Shown in pieces: positions 18,912-25,678 of a stretch of DNA of 39,350 nt. The notes under the pieces are model-generated. The model did not search any database. It saw only the letters and a program-made list of their open reading frames with translations, and was not told the origin of the DNA. Numbering within the stretch: position 1 is the first letter of the stretch; each line of letters opens with the position of its first letter. The position numbers and the translations under genes are program-made. Source of the stretch: Cytobacillus oceanisediminis 2691 (lineage in GTDB: Bacteria; Bacillota; Bacilli; Bacillales; Cytobacillaceae); contig NZ_VEEP01000015.1 of NCBI RefSeq assembly GCF_007678455.1, positions 1-39,350 on the forward strand, written 5' to 3'.

Positions 18912-18945
18912 AGAAATCCCCTATGAAATCATAGGGGATTTCTTT
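18912..18945. terminator. Bidirectional terminator
   Basis: A 14-bp perfect stem (GAAATCCCCTATGA and its complement) with a tiny loop is flanked by A- and T-rich ends. It lies just past the stop of the minus-strand ECF gene and downstream of the coiled-coil gene. The ~250 bases before it (18664-18911) show no convincing gene. Confidence 0.85.
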
Positions 18946-18964
18946 ATTACTCTGATCTTACTGA

Positions 18965-19489
18965 TTAGAACAACTTCTTGATTCGTCCTGCAAGAGGAAT
19001 CACAATCAATCCTGCGAGTACCACCTGCATGATGTTGCCCGGGATGGAGCCGAATGGCTGGATCCAGTTGCCGTAAAGGACGACTTCTGCAAAATAGTAA
19101 CCAACAATCTTGATCAGCATCGCGACGATCACTGCGAGCGAATAAACAACTACCTTTTTGCCTGGCATTTTTTCAGCCATCAAGCCTGCCAGATAACCCA
19201 TCAAACCAACGATGATGAATGTGAATGGAGCCCATACAGCCCAGCCGGAGATCAAGTCGAACAATCCCATTCCGAAAGCTCCTGCAATTGCTCCTGTTTT
19301 TCTGCCGAAAACAAACGCGGCGATGAATAGAGGAACGTTACCAAGGTGGATCAAACCGCCATTTCCCATGATTGGAAGCTTGATGTTGATAAACATGGTT
19401 GCTACCACGGTCAACGCGATAAAAAGAGCATTAATCACAAGAGTCTTTGTTTTAGACATGCTTGTAGATGTAGAGTATGCTGCATTCAT
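18965..19489 (-). CDS. ECF transporter substrate-capture (S) component
   Basis: A 174-residue integral membrane protein with about five to six hydrophobic segments. The N-terminal ALFIALTVVATMFINIKLP and the following GNVPLFIAAFVFGRKTGAIAG fit S components of energy-coupling-factor vitamin importers (ECF-ribofla_trS/HmpT-like group). It would work with a shared EcfA-EcfA'-EcfT module encoded elsewhere. The frame opens at 19525, but AAGAGG upstream of ATG 19489 fixes the start. I looked for a riboswitch upstream and could not recognise one, so the vitamin (B6, thiamine precursor, other) is undetermined. Confidence 0.82.
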   Translation of the reverse strand: MNAAYSTSTSMSKTKTLVINALFIALTVVATMFINIKLPIMGNGGLIHLGNVPLFIAAFVFGRKTGAIAGAFGMGLFDLISGWAVWAPFTFIIVGLMGYLAGLMAEKMPGKKVVVYSLAVIVAMLIKIVGYYFAEVVLYGNWIQPFGSIPGNIMQVVLAGLIVIPLAGRIKKLF

Positions 19490-19833
19490 ATAATTACCTC
19501 TTTCCTTATGATGTCCTTTTCGCAAGATGCCCTTCTATACGAAAATATTATTTTAATTACTATCATACTCCTTATTGGGAAGTTAATAAATACTTAAAAA
19601 TATACACACATACCGAATATTTGAAAATTTAAAGTAAGCTTTTGTTTTGATTTAGAAGATTTATTTCGCTTTTATGACTCATTGAACGTACACATGACGG
19701 GCACCATAACTTTAATTCGGAAAAACGTATAAATCGGTCAAAGGATGTTTTAAAACAACGCATATATACGAATTTTGCCATTCAAGAGATGTATGTTTTT
19801 TTGAAAAAGATATGTATCTTAAGAAATCCAGAT
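19490..19833. other. AT-rich intergenic region, nothing recognised
   Basis: About 340 bases between the ECF gene start and the terminator of the repeat-protein genes. Very AT-rich, with stops in all frames. It must contain the ECF gene promoter on the minus strand, but I see no clear -35/-10 pair or known riboswitch. Confidence 0.5.
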
Positions 19834-19836
19834 TAC

Positions 19837-19864
19837 AAACAAAAAAGCACCCAATGGATGCTCT
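19837..19864 (-). terminator. Terminator of the repeat-protein gene cluster (minus strand)
   Basis: Read on the minus strand, AGCATCC pairs with GGGTGCT around ATT and is followed by TTTTTTG. It lies about 65 bases past the stop of the last repeat gene. Confidence 0.72.
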
Positions 19865-19927
19865 TGAATATGAATGGAGCGGGATGGAAGAAACAAAATG
19901 CCGCAGAGGGATAATGACTCTATAATC

Positions 19928-20524
19928 TCAATAAGTCGGAGCATCAGCATCTTTTTCGGAAGATTTACTATGGTCCTGAGAAATTTGACTATCAACCGGA
20001 TCATCAGATGAGTTGCTGTTTTCCTGGGAAAGAGAGCTGTCAGTCGCATTATCAATGGCACTGCTGTCATTTTGCGCGAGTGCACTATCCGTAGGAGCAT
20101 TTGCTGAACTGCTTCCGCCCTGTGCAATGCTGCTGTTAGTAGGATCATCTGCAGCGTTGCTGTGGTCCTGAGCAACAGCGCTATTAACCGGGTCATCGAC
20201 TGCGTTACTGTGTTTTACAGCAACCGCAGAATGGTCTACATGGCCGATGGAGATTTGTTCAGGGTTTTGATGCTGACTTAAATTAAGATGGAGATTTAGC
20301 TGAAGAGGATAGTTCTGTAAGATGTTCTGCAGCTTGCTGTTAAAATCCCGACCTGAATGCGTTTCTATGAGAGTCGAAAGGTTCTTGTTGATTTCCTTCT
20401 TCAGTCTTGGCTCCAGATATTCAGCCATCATCTTTTTGAATTCTTTCCTGATTTTCTTCGTTAATTCACCAGACAGCTCTTCCAGGATTTCTTTCTTCAT
20501 TTGTTCCTTAGTCCATTTATCCAT
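19928..20524 (-). CDS. Five-repeat protein A: helical N-terminal domain plus 16-residue repeats
   Basis: A 198-residue protein. Residues 1-55 are a highly charged amphipathic helical region, 56-88 a leucine/asparagine-rich linker, 89-104 a half-repeat cap (QISIGHVDHSAVAVK), 105-184 five exact 16-residue repeats (example HSNAADDPTNSSIAQG), and 185-198 an acidic tail. No Cys, no signal peptide, no membrane helix. An in-frame GTG at 20533 overlaps the AGAGGTG site, so the start is ATG 20524. It is the last of three paralogues and the most divergent: the tail cap differs and it alone has the helical domain. Function unknown; a self-assembling beta-structured surface or spore protein is an inference. 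Confidence 0.78.
   Translation of the reverse strand: MDKWTKEQMKKEILEELSGELTKKIRKEFKKMMAEYLEPRLKKEINKNLSTLIETHSGRDFNSKLQNILQNYPLQLNLHLNLSQHQNPEQISIGHVDHSAVAVKHSNAVDDPVNSAVAQDHSNAADDPTNSSIAQGGSSSANAPTDSALAQNDSSAIDNATDSSLSQENSNSSDDPVDSQISQDHSKSSEKDADAPTY
19973..20212 (-). repeat. Five tandem 16-residue (48-bp) coding repeats, gene A
   Basis: Five uninterrupted 48-base units encode xSNAxDDPxxSxxAQx. Ser at positions 2 and 11 and Gln at 15 are invariant in all five units; position 14 is Ala or Ser. Confidence 0.9.
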
Positions 20525-20569
20525 AAAATTCACCTCTTTTTCTAATACTTCTCAGCGGCTGGAAATGAC

Positions 20570-20612
20570 ACAATCGATCCCCACTGCACATGGGCTGTGG
20601 GGGATCGATTGT
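20570..20612. repeat. Long inverted repeat between five-repeat genes B and A
   Basis: ACAATCGATCCCC (20570-20582) is the exact complement of 20600-20612. The stem may extend two more pairs with a one-base bulge, around a loop of about 15 bases. It lies between the stop of gene B and the start of gene A. On the genes' own (minus) strand no T-run follows, so it may be a processing or attenuation hairpin rather than a full terminator; on the plus strand a T-rich tail does follow. Confidence 0.7.
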
Positions 20613-20623
20613 TATTTCTTATT

Positions 20624-20974
20624 TTAAAAAACTTCCGTGGACTTGCTGTCGTCGAGGGCGACAGAGCTGTCGAAAGGATTGTCGGATGCATTGCTGTCGT
20701 CTTGAGCAAGAGCACTATCGAGAGTATTATCCGCAGAATTGCTCTTACCCTGTGCAACTGAAGAATCAACAGGATTTTCAGCTGCATTGCTCTTTCCTTG
20801 AGCAACAGAACTGCTTACCGGGTTATCTGAAGCATTACTGAACCTTTGAGCAACGGCACTTGTATCGGGGTTGTCGGATGCGCTGCTGCCTTTTAATGCA
20901 ACGGCTCCATTTTCAATGTAGCCAATAGCAAATTGCTTGCAGCTTTGGGACTTGTTTTTTTCATCTTTGTACAT
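20624..20974 (-). CDS. Five-repeat protein B: short 16-residue repeat protein
   Basis: A 116-residue protein: a 13-residue basic N terminus with one Cys (C12), a half-repeat cap (QFAIGYIENGAVALK), five 16-residue repeats (residues 29-108, example KSNAAENPVDSSVAQG), and the closing DSKSTEVF. No signal peptide or membrane segment. The ATG at 20974 follows AAAGGAGTGAAT. It starts 37 bases after gene C, so the two are probably co-transcribed. Its repeat 5 and tail are nearly identical to those of gene C, showing duplication of a whole gene. Function unknown. Confidence 0.82.
   Translation of the reverse strand: MYKDEKNKSQSCKQFAIGYIENGAVALKGSSASDNPDTSAVAQRFSNASDNPVSSSVAQGKSNAAENPVDSSVAQGKSNSADNTLDSALAQDDSNASDNPFDSSVALDDSKSTEVF
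20651..20890 (-). repeat. Five tandem 16-residue (48-bp) coding repeats, gene B
   Basis: Five 48-base units encode xS[NS]AxDNPxxS[AS]VAQx, the fifth ending in ALD rather than AQD. The third base of codons varies among units, so they are kept similar at the protein level. Confidence 0.9.
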
Positions 20975-21011
20975 CTAAATTCACTCCTTTTTTTACTAGT
21001 AATGAACCATT

Positions 21012-21458
21012 TTAAAAAATCTCTTTGGCCTTGCTGTCATCCAGTGCAACAGCGCTGTCGAATGGATCGTCAGAAGCGTTGCTGTCATCCTGAGCCAGGG
21101 CACTGTTATCAGTGTCGTTTGCAGAGCTGCTCTTATCCTGGGAAACAGAACTATTCGTTCCGTCATCCAATGAATTGCTTTGGCCCTGTGCAACAGCACT
21201 GTCATCTGGATTGCCAGAAGCATTACTGTAATCCTGTGCAACGGCACTATTGGTTGGGTTATCTGATGCATTACTGTCATCGATGGCAATGGCCCCATTA
21301 GTGATGTAGCCAATCGCGATCTGCTCTGGTTCCTGCTCCTGCTTATACCACTTTTTATCCTCTTTCTTGTCGCATTTGTCTTTCTTTTTGGATTTTTTGC
21401 GGTCTTTTTCGGGATAATCCCACTGTGGCATTGGATACTTCTTGTACTCTCTATACAT
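21012..21458 (-). CDS. Five-repeat protein C: basic N terminus plus 16-residue repeats
   Basis: A 148-residue protein. Residues 1-42 are Tyr/Lys-rich and very basic with one Cys (C29; PEKDRKKSKKKDKCDKKEDK), 43-60 a half-repeat cap (QIAIGYITNGAIAID), 61-140 five 16-residue repeats (DSNASDNPTNSAVAQD), and 141-148 the closing DSKAKEIF. No export signal. An in-frame GTG at 21467 overlaps the ribosome binding site, so ATG 21458 is the start. It is first in the three-gene set; a TATAAT-like sequence lies upstream on the minus strand without a clear -35. The lysine-rich head and Ser/Asn/Gln repeats would fit a spore-surface protein, but this is unproven. Confidence 0.82.
   Translation of the reverse strand: MYREYKKYPMPQWDYPEKDRKKSKKKDKCDKKEDKKWYKQEQEPEQIAIGYITNGAIAIDDSNASDNPTNSAVAQDYSNASGNPDDSAVAQGQSNSLDDGTNSSVSQDKSSSANDTDNSALAQDDSNASDDPFDSAVALDDSKAKEIF
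21039..21278 (-). repeat. Five tandem 16-residue (48-bp) coding repeats, gene C
   Basis: Five 48-base units encode [DYQK]S[NS][AS]... ending SAVAQD or close variants. Units 4 and 5 match units 4 and 5 of gene B better than their own neighbours. Confidence 0.9.
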
Positions 21459-21939
21459 TTCATTCACTCCTTTTTACTAGATTCCTTAGCATTATATTTT
21501 CGTTTCTTTTTTTTGAATGGACAAACAAACTAATTGGTTTTTAAAAATGTAAAATGTACGTTTGTATCAGTAAAGCCCCGATTTTCATTTGCTGCCAGAT
21601 AATAGCAGGCAGGCCGTTTAGTTTTGGAGTAAAGTCAGCAAGTTTTTCGCAGGAATAACTTACAATTACAAACTGATATTCATGTTAATAACTATTCTGG
21701 ATAAATATAACTATTTTCAGGAATGTAATGACCACCAAAACATTGATAAATAAAGCCTTTTTTATAAAATTAATGATAACTGAATTATTAGGTAAAAAGA
21801 CTGAATATTAAGAATCGTCGTTGACTTTATTAAATACCGCTGATAGTATCCTGAACTGACAAGCAAGTTGAAAGGGGAATTGAGATGGCGACTTGAAGAT
21901 TGCTTGATATATTTAAATTTTTGAGGGGGAAATACAAAG
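21459..21939. other. Intergenic region between divergent five-repeat genes and soxB-like gene
   Basis: About 480 AT-rich bases. It must hold the promoter of the repeat genes (minus strand; only a TATAAT at about 21493-21498 is suggestive) and holds the clear soxB-like promoter at 21821. I see no gene, known riboswitch or mobile element in it. Confidence 0.55.
21821..21849 (+). promoter_or_regulatory. SigA-type promoter of the soxB-dsrE pair
   Basis: TTGACT (21821-21826) and TAGTAT (21844-21849) are separated by 17 bases. The leader is about 85 bases before the TTG start. Confidence 0.7.
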
Positions 21940-23766
21940 TTGAAGACTTCCATTTATCGTAAAGTGGCCGCAAGTATTATAACAGTCGCTTTTTTAACCA
22001 CTGGGTATACAGCTTATGCAAACCTGACCGAATTAAAAGAGAATAGACATGCAAATCCTTTGGAGGGGGAAGAGCATATTCAACAGTCGGGCTGGGATGA
22101 AAGCGCTGACAAATCGGTGACACTTATGCAGCTTGGAGACCTTCATGGGCATCTTATACCCAGGAAAAACCTTAATACCGAAAACTTTGAAGGGACTGTG
22201 GGCGGGCTTGCCCGAATTGCAACGGTAATCAAGGAAATTAGAAAAGAATCTTCCCAAAACCTGTTGTTTAACATAGGGGACACACTCCATGGCGGAGCAG
22301 AGGCACTTTATACTGAGGGCAAGGCAATGACAGATATTTTAGATAAATGGCGGATTGATGGGTATGCTTCTGGAAACTGGGATTTTCTTTATGGAACCGA
22401 ACGCTATCTTGATCTTTTCGAGAATGGGCGCTGGGGAGCTGTCGCGGCAAATCTATATTACGAGGGCGAGCCATACGCCGACAAGGCTGGTGAGCGGGTC
22501 CTTCCGCCTTACCGGGTAATCAAGCGGGCTGGTCTTAGTGTGGGAATTGTAGGTTTTACAAGTGAACGCGGACCAACTGTTGGAACAAGCACGACAAAAG
22601 GTTTCCGGTTTACTGGGGAAGGTGAAGAATTGCCTGAAATGATTCATGAATTGCGTGAAAAAGAAAAGGTAGACTTAATCATCATGATTTCTGAGCTCGG
22701 TCTGGCCAAGAATCTTCAGCTGGCAAACCGCTATCCTGGGGTAGACGTTCTTCTGTCAGCGGATATGCATGAAGAGACTCCTAGGCTGATTGAGACAAAG
22801 TCAGGCACCCTTGTTTCCGAGGTGAGCCATGATGGAATAGCTGTCGGGCAGCTTGATCTCCAGGTAGGAGAAGAGGGCATTACAGGCTGGCGCTATGAAT
22901 TACATAAAATCGACGAAAGCATAAAAGAGGATGAAGGCACTTCAAAACTAGTCGAAAAGGAACGAGCCATGTTTGTGAAAGGCAAAGGGTTTCACTCACA
23001 CGAAAATCCAATAAATAAGACAATTTTGTATAAACCTATTGATACAGTTATTGGTGAGGCAAAAAAACCTCTCTATCGAGGGAATTTTTCTGATCATGAA
23101 ATGCCGGGTGTAGTGGAGGGTTCTTCTCATAACTTCCTGGCAGATGTGTTCCGGAAAGAAGCTGGAGCCGACATTGGCACAATCCGGGGTTTTCGTTATG
23201 GGACCCACGTTGCAACTGGCGATATCCGTCTGGAGGATATTTATCACTTTATCCCGGTGGCCCCTTTCATTGCGAAGGGAACGATAACAGGGAGCCAGCT
23301 TCACGACCAGATAGAGAGGAGCCTGAACGGCTCACTAAATCCGGATCCATTCAAATGGACAGGAGGATGGGTCCAGGCATACAGCGGTGTTCGTTATGAA
23401 CTTGATCCATATGCTCCTGCCTTCGGTAAAGCAAGTAATATTGAGATATTTGATCAAAAGAAAAGAATCTGGCAGCCTCTTGATATGGACAAACAGTACA
23501 CTGTTGCCGGGTATTGGTATCCAGGCCGGCCGGATGACATTGGAACTGGACTTAAGATCAATGATAATGCTCAGACAGTAAATGGTCCTGACGGCAATCC
23601 GCTGGACGCGACCGAAGTAGTGGCAAGATACTTATCTAAAAATCAGGCGGATCCTGAATTGGGGCGAGTTAAGCTACTTCATAAGCTGCCTGAACCAGCC
23701 TTTGGAAATAGGGAAATCCAGCCACTGAATGGAGTGCCTGAAAGAGTCGGTACAATTCAAAACTAA
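21940..23766 (+). CDS. soxB: Exported SoxB-like metallophosphoesterase (thiosulfohydrolase homologue)
   Basis: A 608-residue enzyme of the 5'-nucleotidase/SoxB family with an N-terminal signal peptide (cleavage near A27). The dinuclear-metal motifs are D67-x-H69 (GDLHGH), D114 with H117 (GDTLHGG), N146-W-D148 (GNWDF, where 5'-nucleotidases have GNHE and SoxB has a W in the same place), and SADMHEE. The C-terminal domain contains RGFRYGTH and NPDPFKWTGGW, which resemble SoxB more than nucleotidases. SoxB removes sulfate from a SoxY-bound sulfonate. TTG start with GAGGGGG upstream. A DsrE-type gene follows. No SoxYZ, SoxAX or SoxCD is in view. Confidence 0.82.
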   Translation: MKTSIYRKVAASIITVAFLTTGYTAYANLTELKENRHANPLEGEEHIQQSGWDESADKSVTLMQLGDLHGHLIPRKNLNTENFEGTVGGLARIATVIKEIRKESSQNLLFNIGDTLHGGAEALYTEGKAMTDILDKWRIDGYASGNWDFLYGTERYLDLFENGRWGAVAANLYYEGEPYADKAGERVLPPYRVIKRAGLSVGIVGFTSERGPTVGTSTTKGFRFTGEGEELPEMIHELREKEKVDLIIMISELGLAKNLQLANRYPGVDVLLSADMHEETPRLIETKSGTLVSEVSHDGIAVGQLDLQVGEEGITGWRYELHKIDESIKEDEGTSKLVEKERAMFVKGKGFHSHENPINKTILYKPIDTVIGEAKKPLYRGNFSDHEMPGVVEGSSHNFLADVFRKEAGADIGTIRGFRYGTHVATGDIRLEDIYHFIPVAPFIAKGTITGSQLHDQIERSLNGSLNPDPFKWTGGWVQAYSGVRYELDPYAPAFGKASNIEIFDQKKRIWQPLDMDKQYTVAGYWYPGRPDDIGTGLKINDNAQTVNGPDGNPLDATEVVARYLSKNQADPELGRVKLLHKLPEPAFGNREIQPLNGVPERVGTIQN

Positions 23767-23800
23767 GATTCATACCCATTACTAGATAGGAGAGATCAAC

Positions 23801-24277
23801 ATGCGAGAGAAGATAGTCTTTATTGTAATGACAGCATTGCTTTTAACTACAGGCCTTTCCTGGGCTGCAGCCAAAACAGACGGAGAAACGGGACGGCCAA
23901 GTACGACGCCGCAGGGACATTATCAGGTTGTCTGGCAGGTCTCTGATCCTGCTGGAACAAATGAAAGCACTTGGGCTGGAGTTTTGAACAATATTGAAAA
24001 TTCACTTTCTGAAATCGGTGAGGACAAAATGGAGATTGAAGTGGTAGCTTTCGGAGCAGGCATCCATATGCTTAGCAAGGAAAAAAGTTCTCCAGAGCTT
24101 CAAGAGCGTATCCGGAAACTTCAAGAACGAGGCGTGGTATTTGCAGCCTGCGCAAACTCAATGGCGAAAAACGGCTATGTTATGGAAGATATGGTCGAGG
24201 GAGCAATCCAAGTGCCATCAGGAGCAGCAGAAGTGATTCGCAAACAGCGACAGGGCTGGATTTATATGCAGTCTTGA
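23801..24277 (+). CDS. Exported DsrE-family sulfur-carrier-like protein
   Basis: A 158-residue protein with a signal peptide (cleavage near A24, LSWAAA) and a DsrE/YchN-like alpha/beta domain (residues ~40-158: VVWQVSDPAGTNESTWAGVLNNIEN). A conserved Cys lies at C117 in VVFAACANSM, where DsrE-family proteins carry persulfide. Most relatives are cytoplasmic; this one is predicted to be secreted or periplasm-equivalent. It starts 34 bases after the soxB-like gene with AGGAGA upstream, so the two form an operon. A joint role in extracytoplasmic sulfur chemistry is inferred. Confidence 0.8.
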   Translation: MREKIVFIVMTALLLTTGLSWAAAKTDGETGRPSTTPQGHYQVVWQVSDPAGTNESTWAGVLNNIENSLSEIGEDKMEIEVVAFGAGIHMLSKEKSSPELQERIRKLQERGVVFAACANSMAKNGYVMEDMVEGAIQVPSGAAEVIRKQRQGWIYMQS

Positions 24278-24301
24278 TCATTAATAACTTTTTATATTAG
24301 G

Positions 24302-24328
24302 AGGACTCTCATCAATGAGGGTCCTTTT
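24302..24328 (+). terminator. Terminator of the soxB-dsrE pair
   Basis: AGGACTCTCAT and ATGAGGGTCCT pair with a 2-base spacer (one G-T pair), followed by TTTT. Confidence 0.82.
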
Positions 24329-24394
24329 AGTTAAGTGAATTTGTATTGCTTCCGAAAATTATTGCTTATATAATAATAAAGTTTAAATTTACTA

Positions 24395-24423
24395 TTGTCT
24401 GACATTTTAGCACGTGTTAATAT
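24395..24423 (+). promoter_or_regulatory. SigA-type promoter of the ABC substrate-binding protein gene
   Basis: TTGTCT (24395-24400) and TAATAT (24418-24423) are 17 bases apart. About 100 bases of leader follow, containing an isolated AAGGAGG (24459-24465) that has no usable reading frame. Confidence 0.65.
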
Positions 24424-24529
24424 CAGAATATTAAAAATAATAAGAAAAACATTCCTAAGGAGGATTGGCAGCTTTTTCATTCACCAAGAAGATACATAAC
24501 TATTTTTATGAATTTGGGGAGGATGAAGG

Positions 24530-25525
24530 ATGAAAAAGAGTTTGGCTGTTTTATTGAGTGGTGCGATGCTGATGCTTGCCGCGTGCGGCGGGGGTGGTAA
24601 CCAGGCGAGCGGAGAGAAGAAGGAAAAGACGGTGAAAATCGGGATTACCCAGATTGTGGAGCACCCTTCTCTTGATGCTGCGAGGGAAGGATTTATCGCT
24701 GCCCTTAAGGATGCCGGTTATGAAGAAGGCAAGAACCTGGAGATCGATTACCAGAATGCCCAGGGTGACATGAATAACAATGCGTCGATTGCCCAAAAGT
24801 TTGTTTCAGATAAAAGTGACCTGATTTTAGCGATTGCGACACCGAGTGCCCAGGCAGCAGTCCAGGCGACGAAGGAAATCCCGATTCTGTTCACTGCGAT
24901 CACGGATCCTGTCGGCGCTGAACTCGTCCAGTCAATGGAGAAGCCGGGCGGAAATGCGACTGGAACCTCTGACACACATCCTGATGCCATCAAGAATACC
25001 ATTGCTGCCATCAAAAAGTTCGTCCCGGGAGCGAAGAAGGTCGGAATTATTTACAACAATGGTGAACCCAATTCGGTGGTGAATGTTAAAAACGCTAAGG
25101 AAGCTTTGGAGGCTGAAGGACTGGAAGCCGTTGAATCGACGATTTCGACAAGTTCTGAAGTGAAGCAGGCAGCCGAGTCGATGGTTGGACGTGTAGATGT
25201 CCTGTATATTCCAAAGGATAATACCGTCGTTGCGGCGCTTGAGTCGGTAATCACTGTTGCGAATGATAAAGATATTCCTATGTTCGCGGGGGAAGGTGAT
25301 TCAGTGAAACGGGGAGCATTCGCATCCTATGGGCTGGATTATCATGACCTTGGCTATACCACTGGAAAAATGGCAGTGGAGATCCTTGAAGGCAAAAAGC
25401 CGGCTGACATCCCGGTTGGTTACCCTGAAAAGCTTGAGCTGGTCGTTAATAAAAAGGCAGCTGAAGAAGAAGGAATCACGCTGACAGATGAGTTGCTGAA
25501 GGACGCAAAAGTTGTAGGAGAATAA
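24530..25525 (+). CDS. ABC transporter substrate-binding lipoprotein (ABC_sub_bind family)
   Basis: A 331-residue periplasmic-binding-type lipoprotein: signal peptide with lipobox LAAC (C19), then a Gly-rich linker and a type I binding fold (VKIGITQIVEHPSLDAAREG, GIIYNNGEPNSVVNVKNAKE). This is the COG2984 family, some members of which bind aromatic amino acids or related ligands; the ligand here is unknown. Usually permease and ATPase genes follow; here a terminator and an unrelated lipase follow, so it is an orphan or uses a transporter from elsewhere. Confidence 0.88.
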   Translation: MKKSLAVLLSGAMLMLAACGGGGNQASGEKKEKTVKIGITQIVEHPSLDAAREGFIAALKDAGYEEGKNLEIDYQNAQGDMNNNASIAQKFVSDKSDLILAIATPSAQAAVQATKEIPILFTAITDPVGAELVQSMEKPGGNATGTSDTHPDAIKNTIAAIKKFVPGAKKVGIIYNNGEPNSVVNVKNAKEALEAEGLEAVESTISTSSEVKQAAESMVGRVDVLYIPKDNTVVAALESVITVANDKDIPMFAGEGDSVKRGAFASYGLDYHDLGYTTGKMAVEILEGKKPADIPVGYPEKLELVVNKKAAEEEGITLTDELLKDAKVVGE

Positions 25526-25533
25526 TAGTCTGA

Positions 25534-25563
25534 GAGCCTGCCGGGTTGGCGGGTTCTTCTTGT
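25534..25563 (+). terminator. Intrinsic terminator after the ABC lipoprotein gene
   Basis: GAGCCTGCC pairs with GGCGGGTTC (G-T pairs) around GGGTT, followed by a T/C-rich run. Confidence 0.65.
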
Positions 25564-25678
25564 TCAAGAAGTGAGATAATACTATCTTCCCAATCAAAAT
25601 GAAGCAAAGTACCCTTCTAATCCAACATGCTTTTTAATATTTTTAAATGATGTGTGTAAAAAGGAGGAGGGGTAAAGT

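Noticed and set aside
18748-18981. 77-residue open frame downstream of the coiled-coil gene
   Set aside because: No ribosome binding site, crosses a bidirectional terminator, and its composition looks random.
19490-19600. Possible riboswitch (preQ1, TPP or other) before the ECF S-component gene
   Set aside because: I could not match any conserved core motif or terminator; the leader is AT-rich and short.
19973-21278. Regularly spaced 48-base repeats as a CRISPR array
   Set aside because: The units are back-to-back with no spacers, vary in sequence, stay in frame and encode a regular 16-residue motif; no cas genes are present.
19819-21463. Alternative minus- and plus-strand frames over the repeat genes that also show periodic residues
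   Set aside because: The periodicity is a by-product of the 48-base repeat; only the chosen frames have ribosome binding sites, caps and tails that are conserved among the three copies.
21940-23766. Plain 5'-nucleotidase call for the metallophosphoesterase
   Set aside because: Not excluded, but the GNWDF and NPDPFKWTGGW regions and the DsrE neighbour fit SoxB better; kept as an alternative in the annotation.
24459-24520. Perfect AAGGAGG in the leader of the ABC lipoprotein gene, suggesting a small upstream gene
   Set aside because: The only nearby start (TTG) is one base away, and no ATG/GTG/TTG at normal distance opens a plausible frame.
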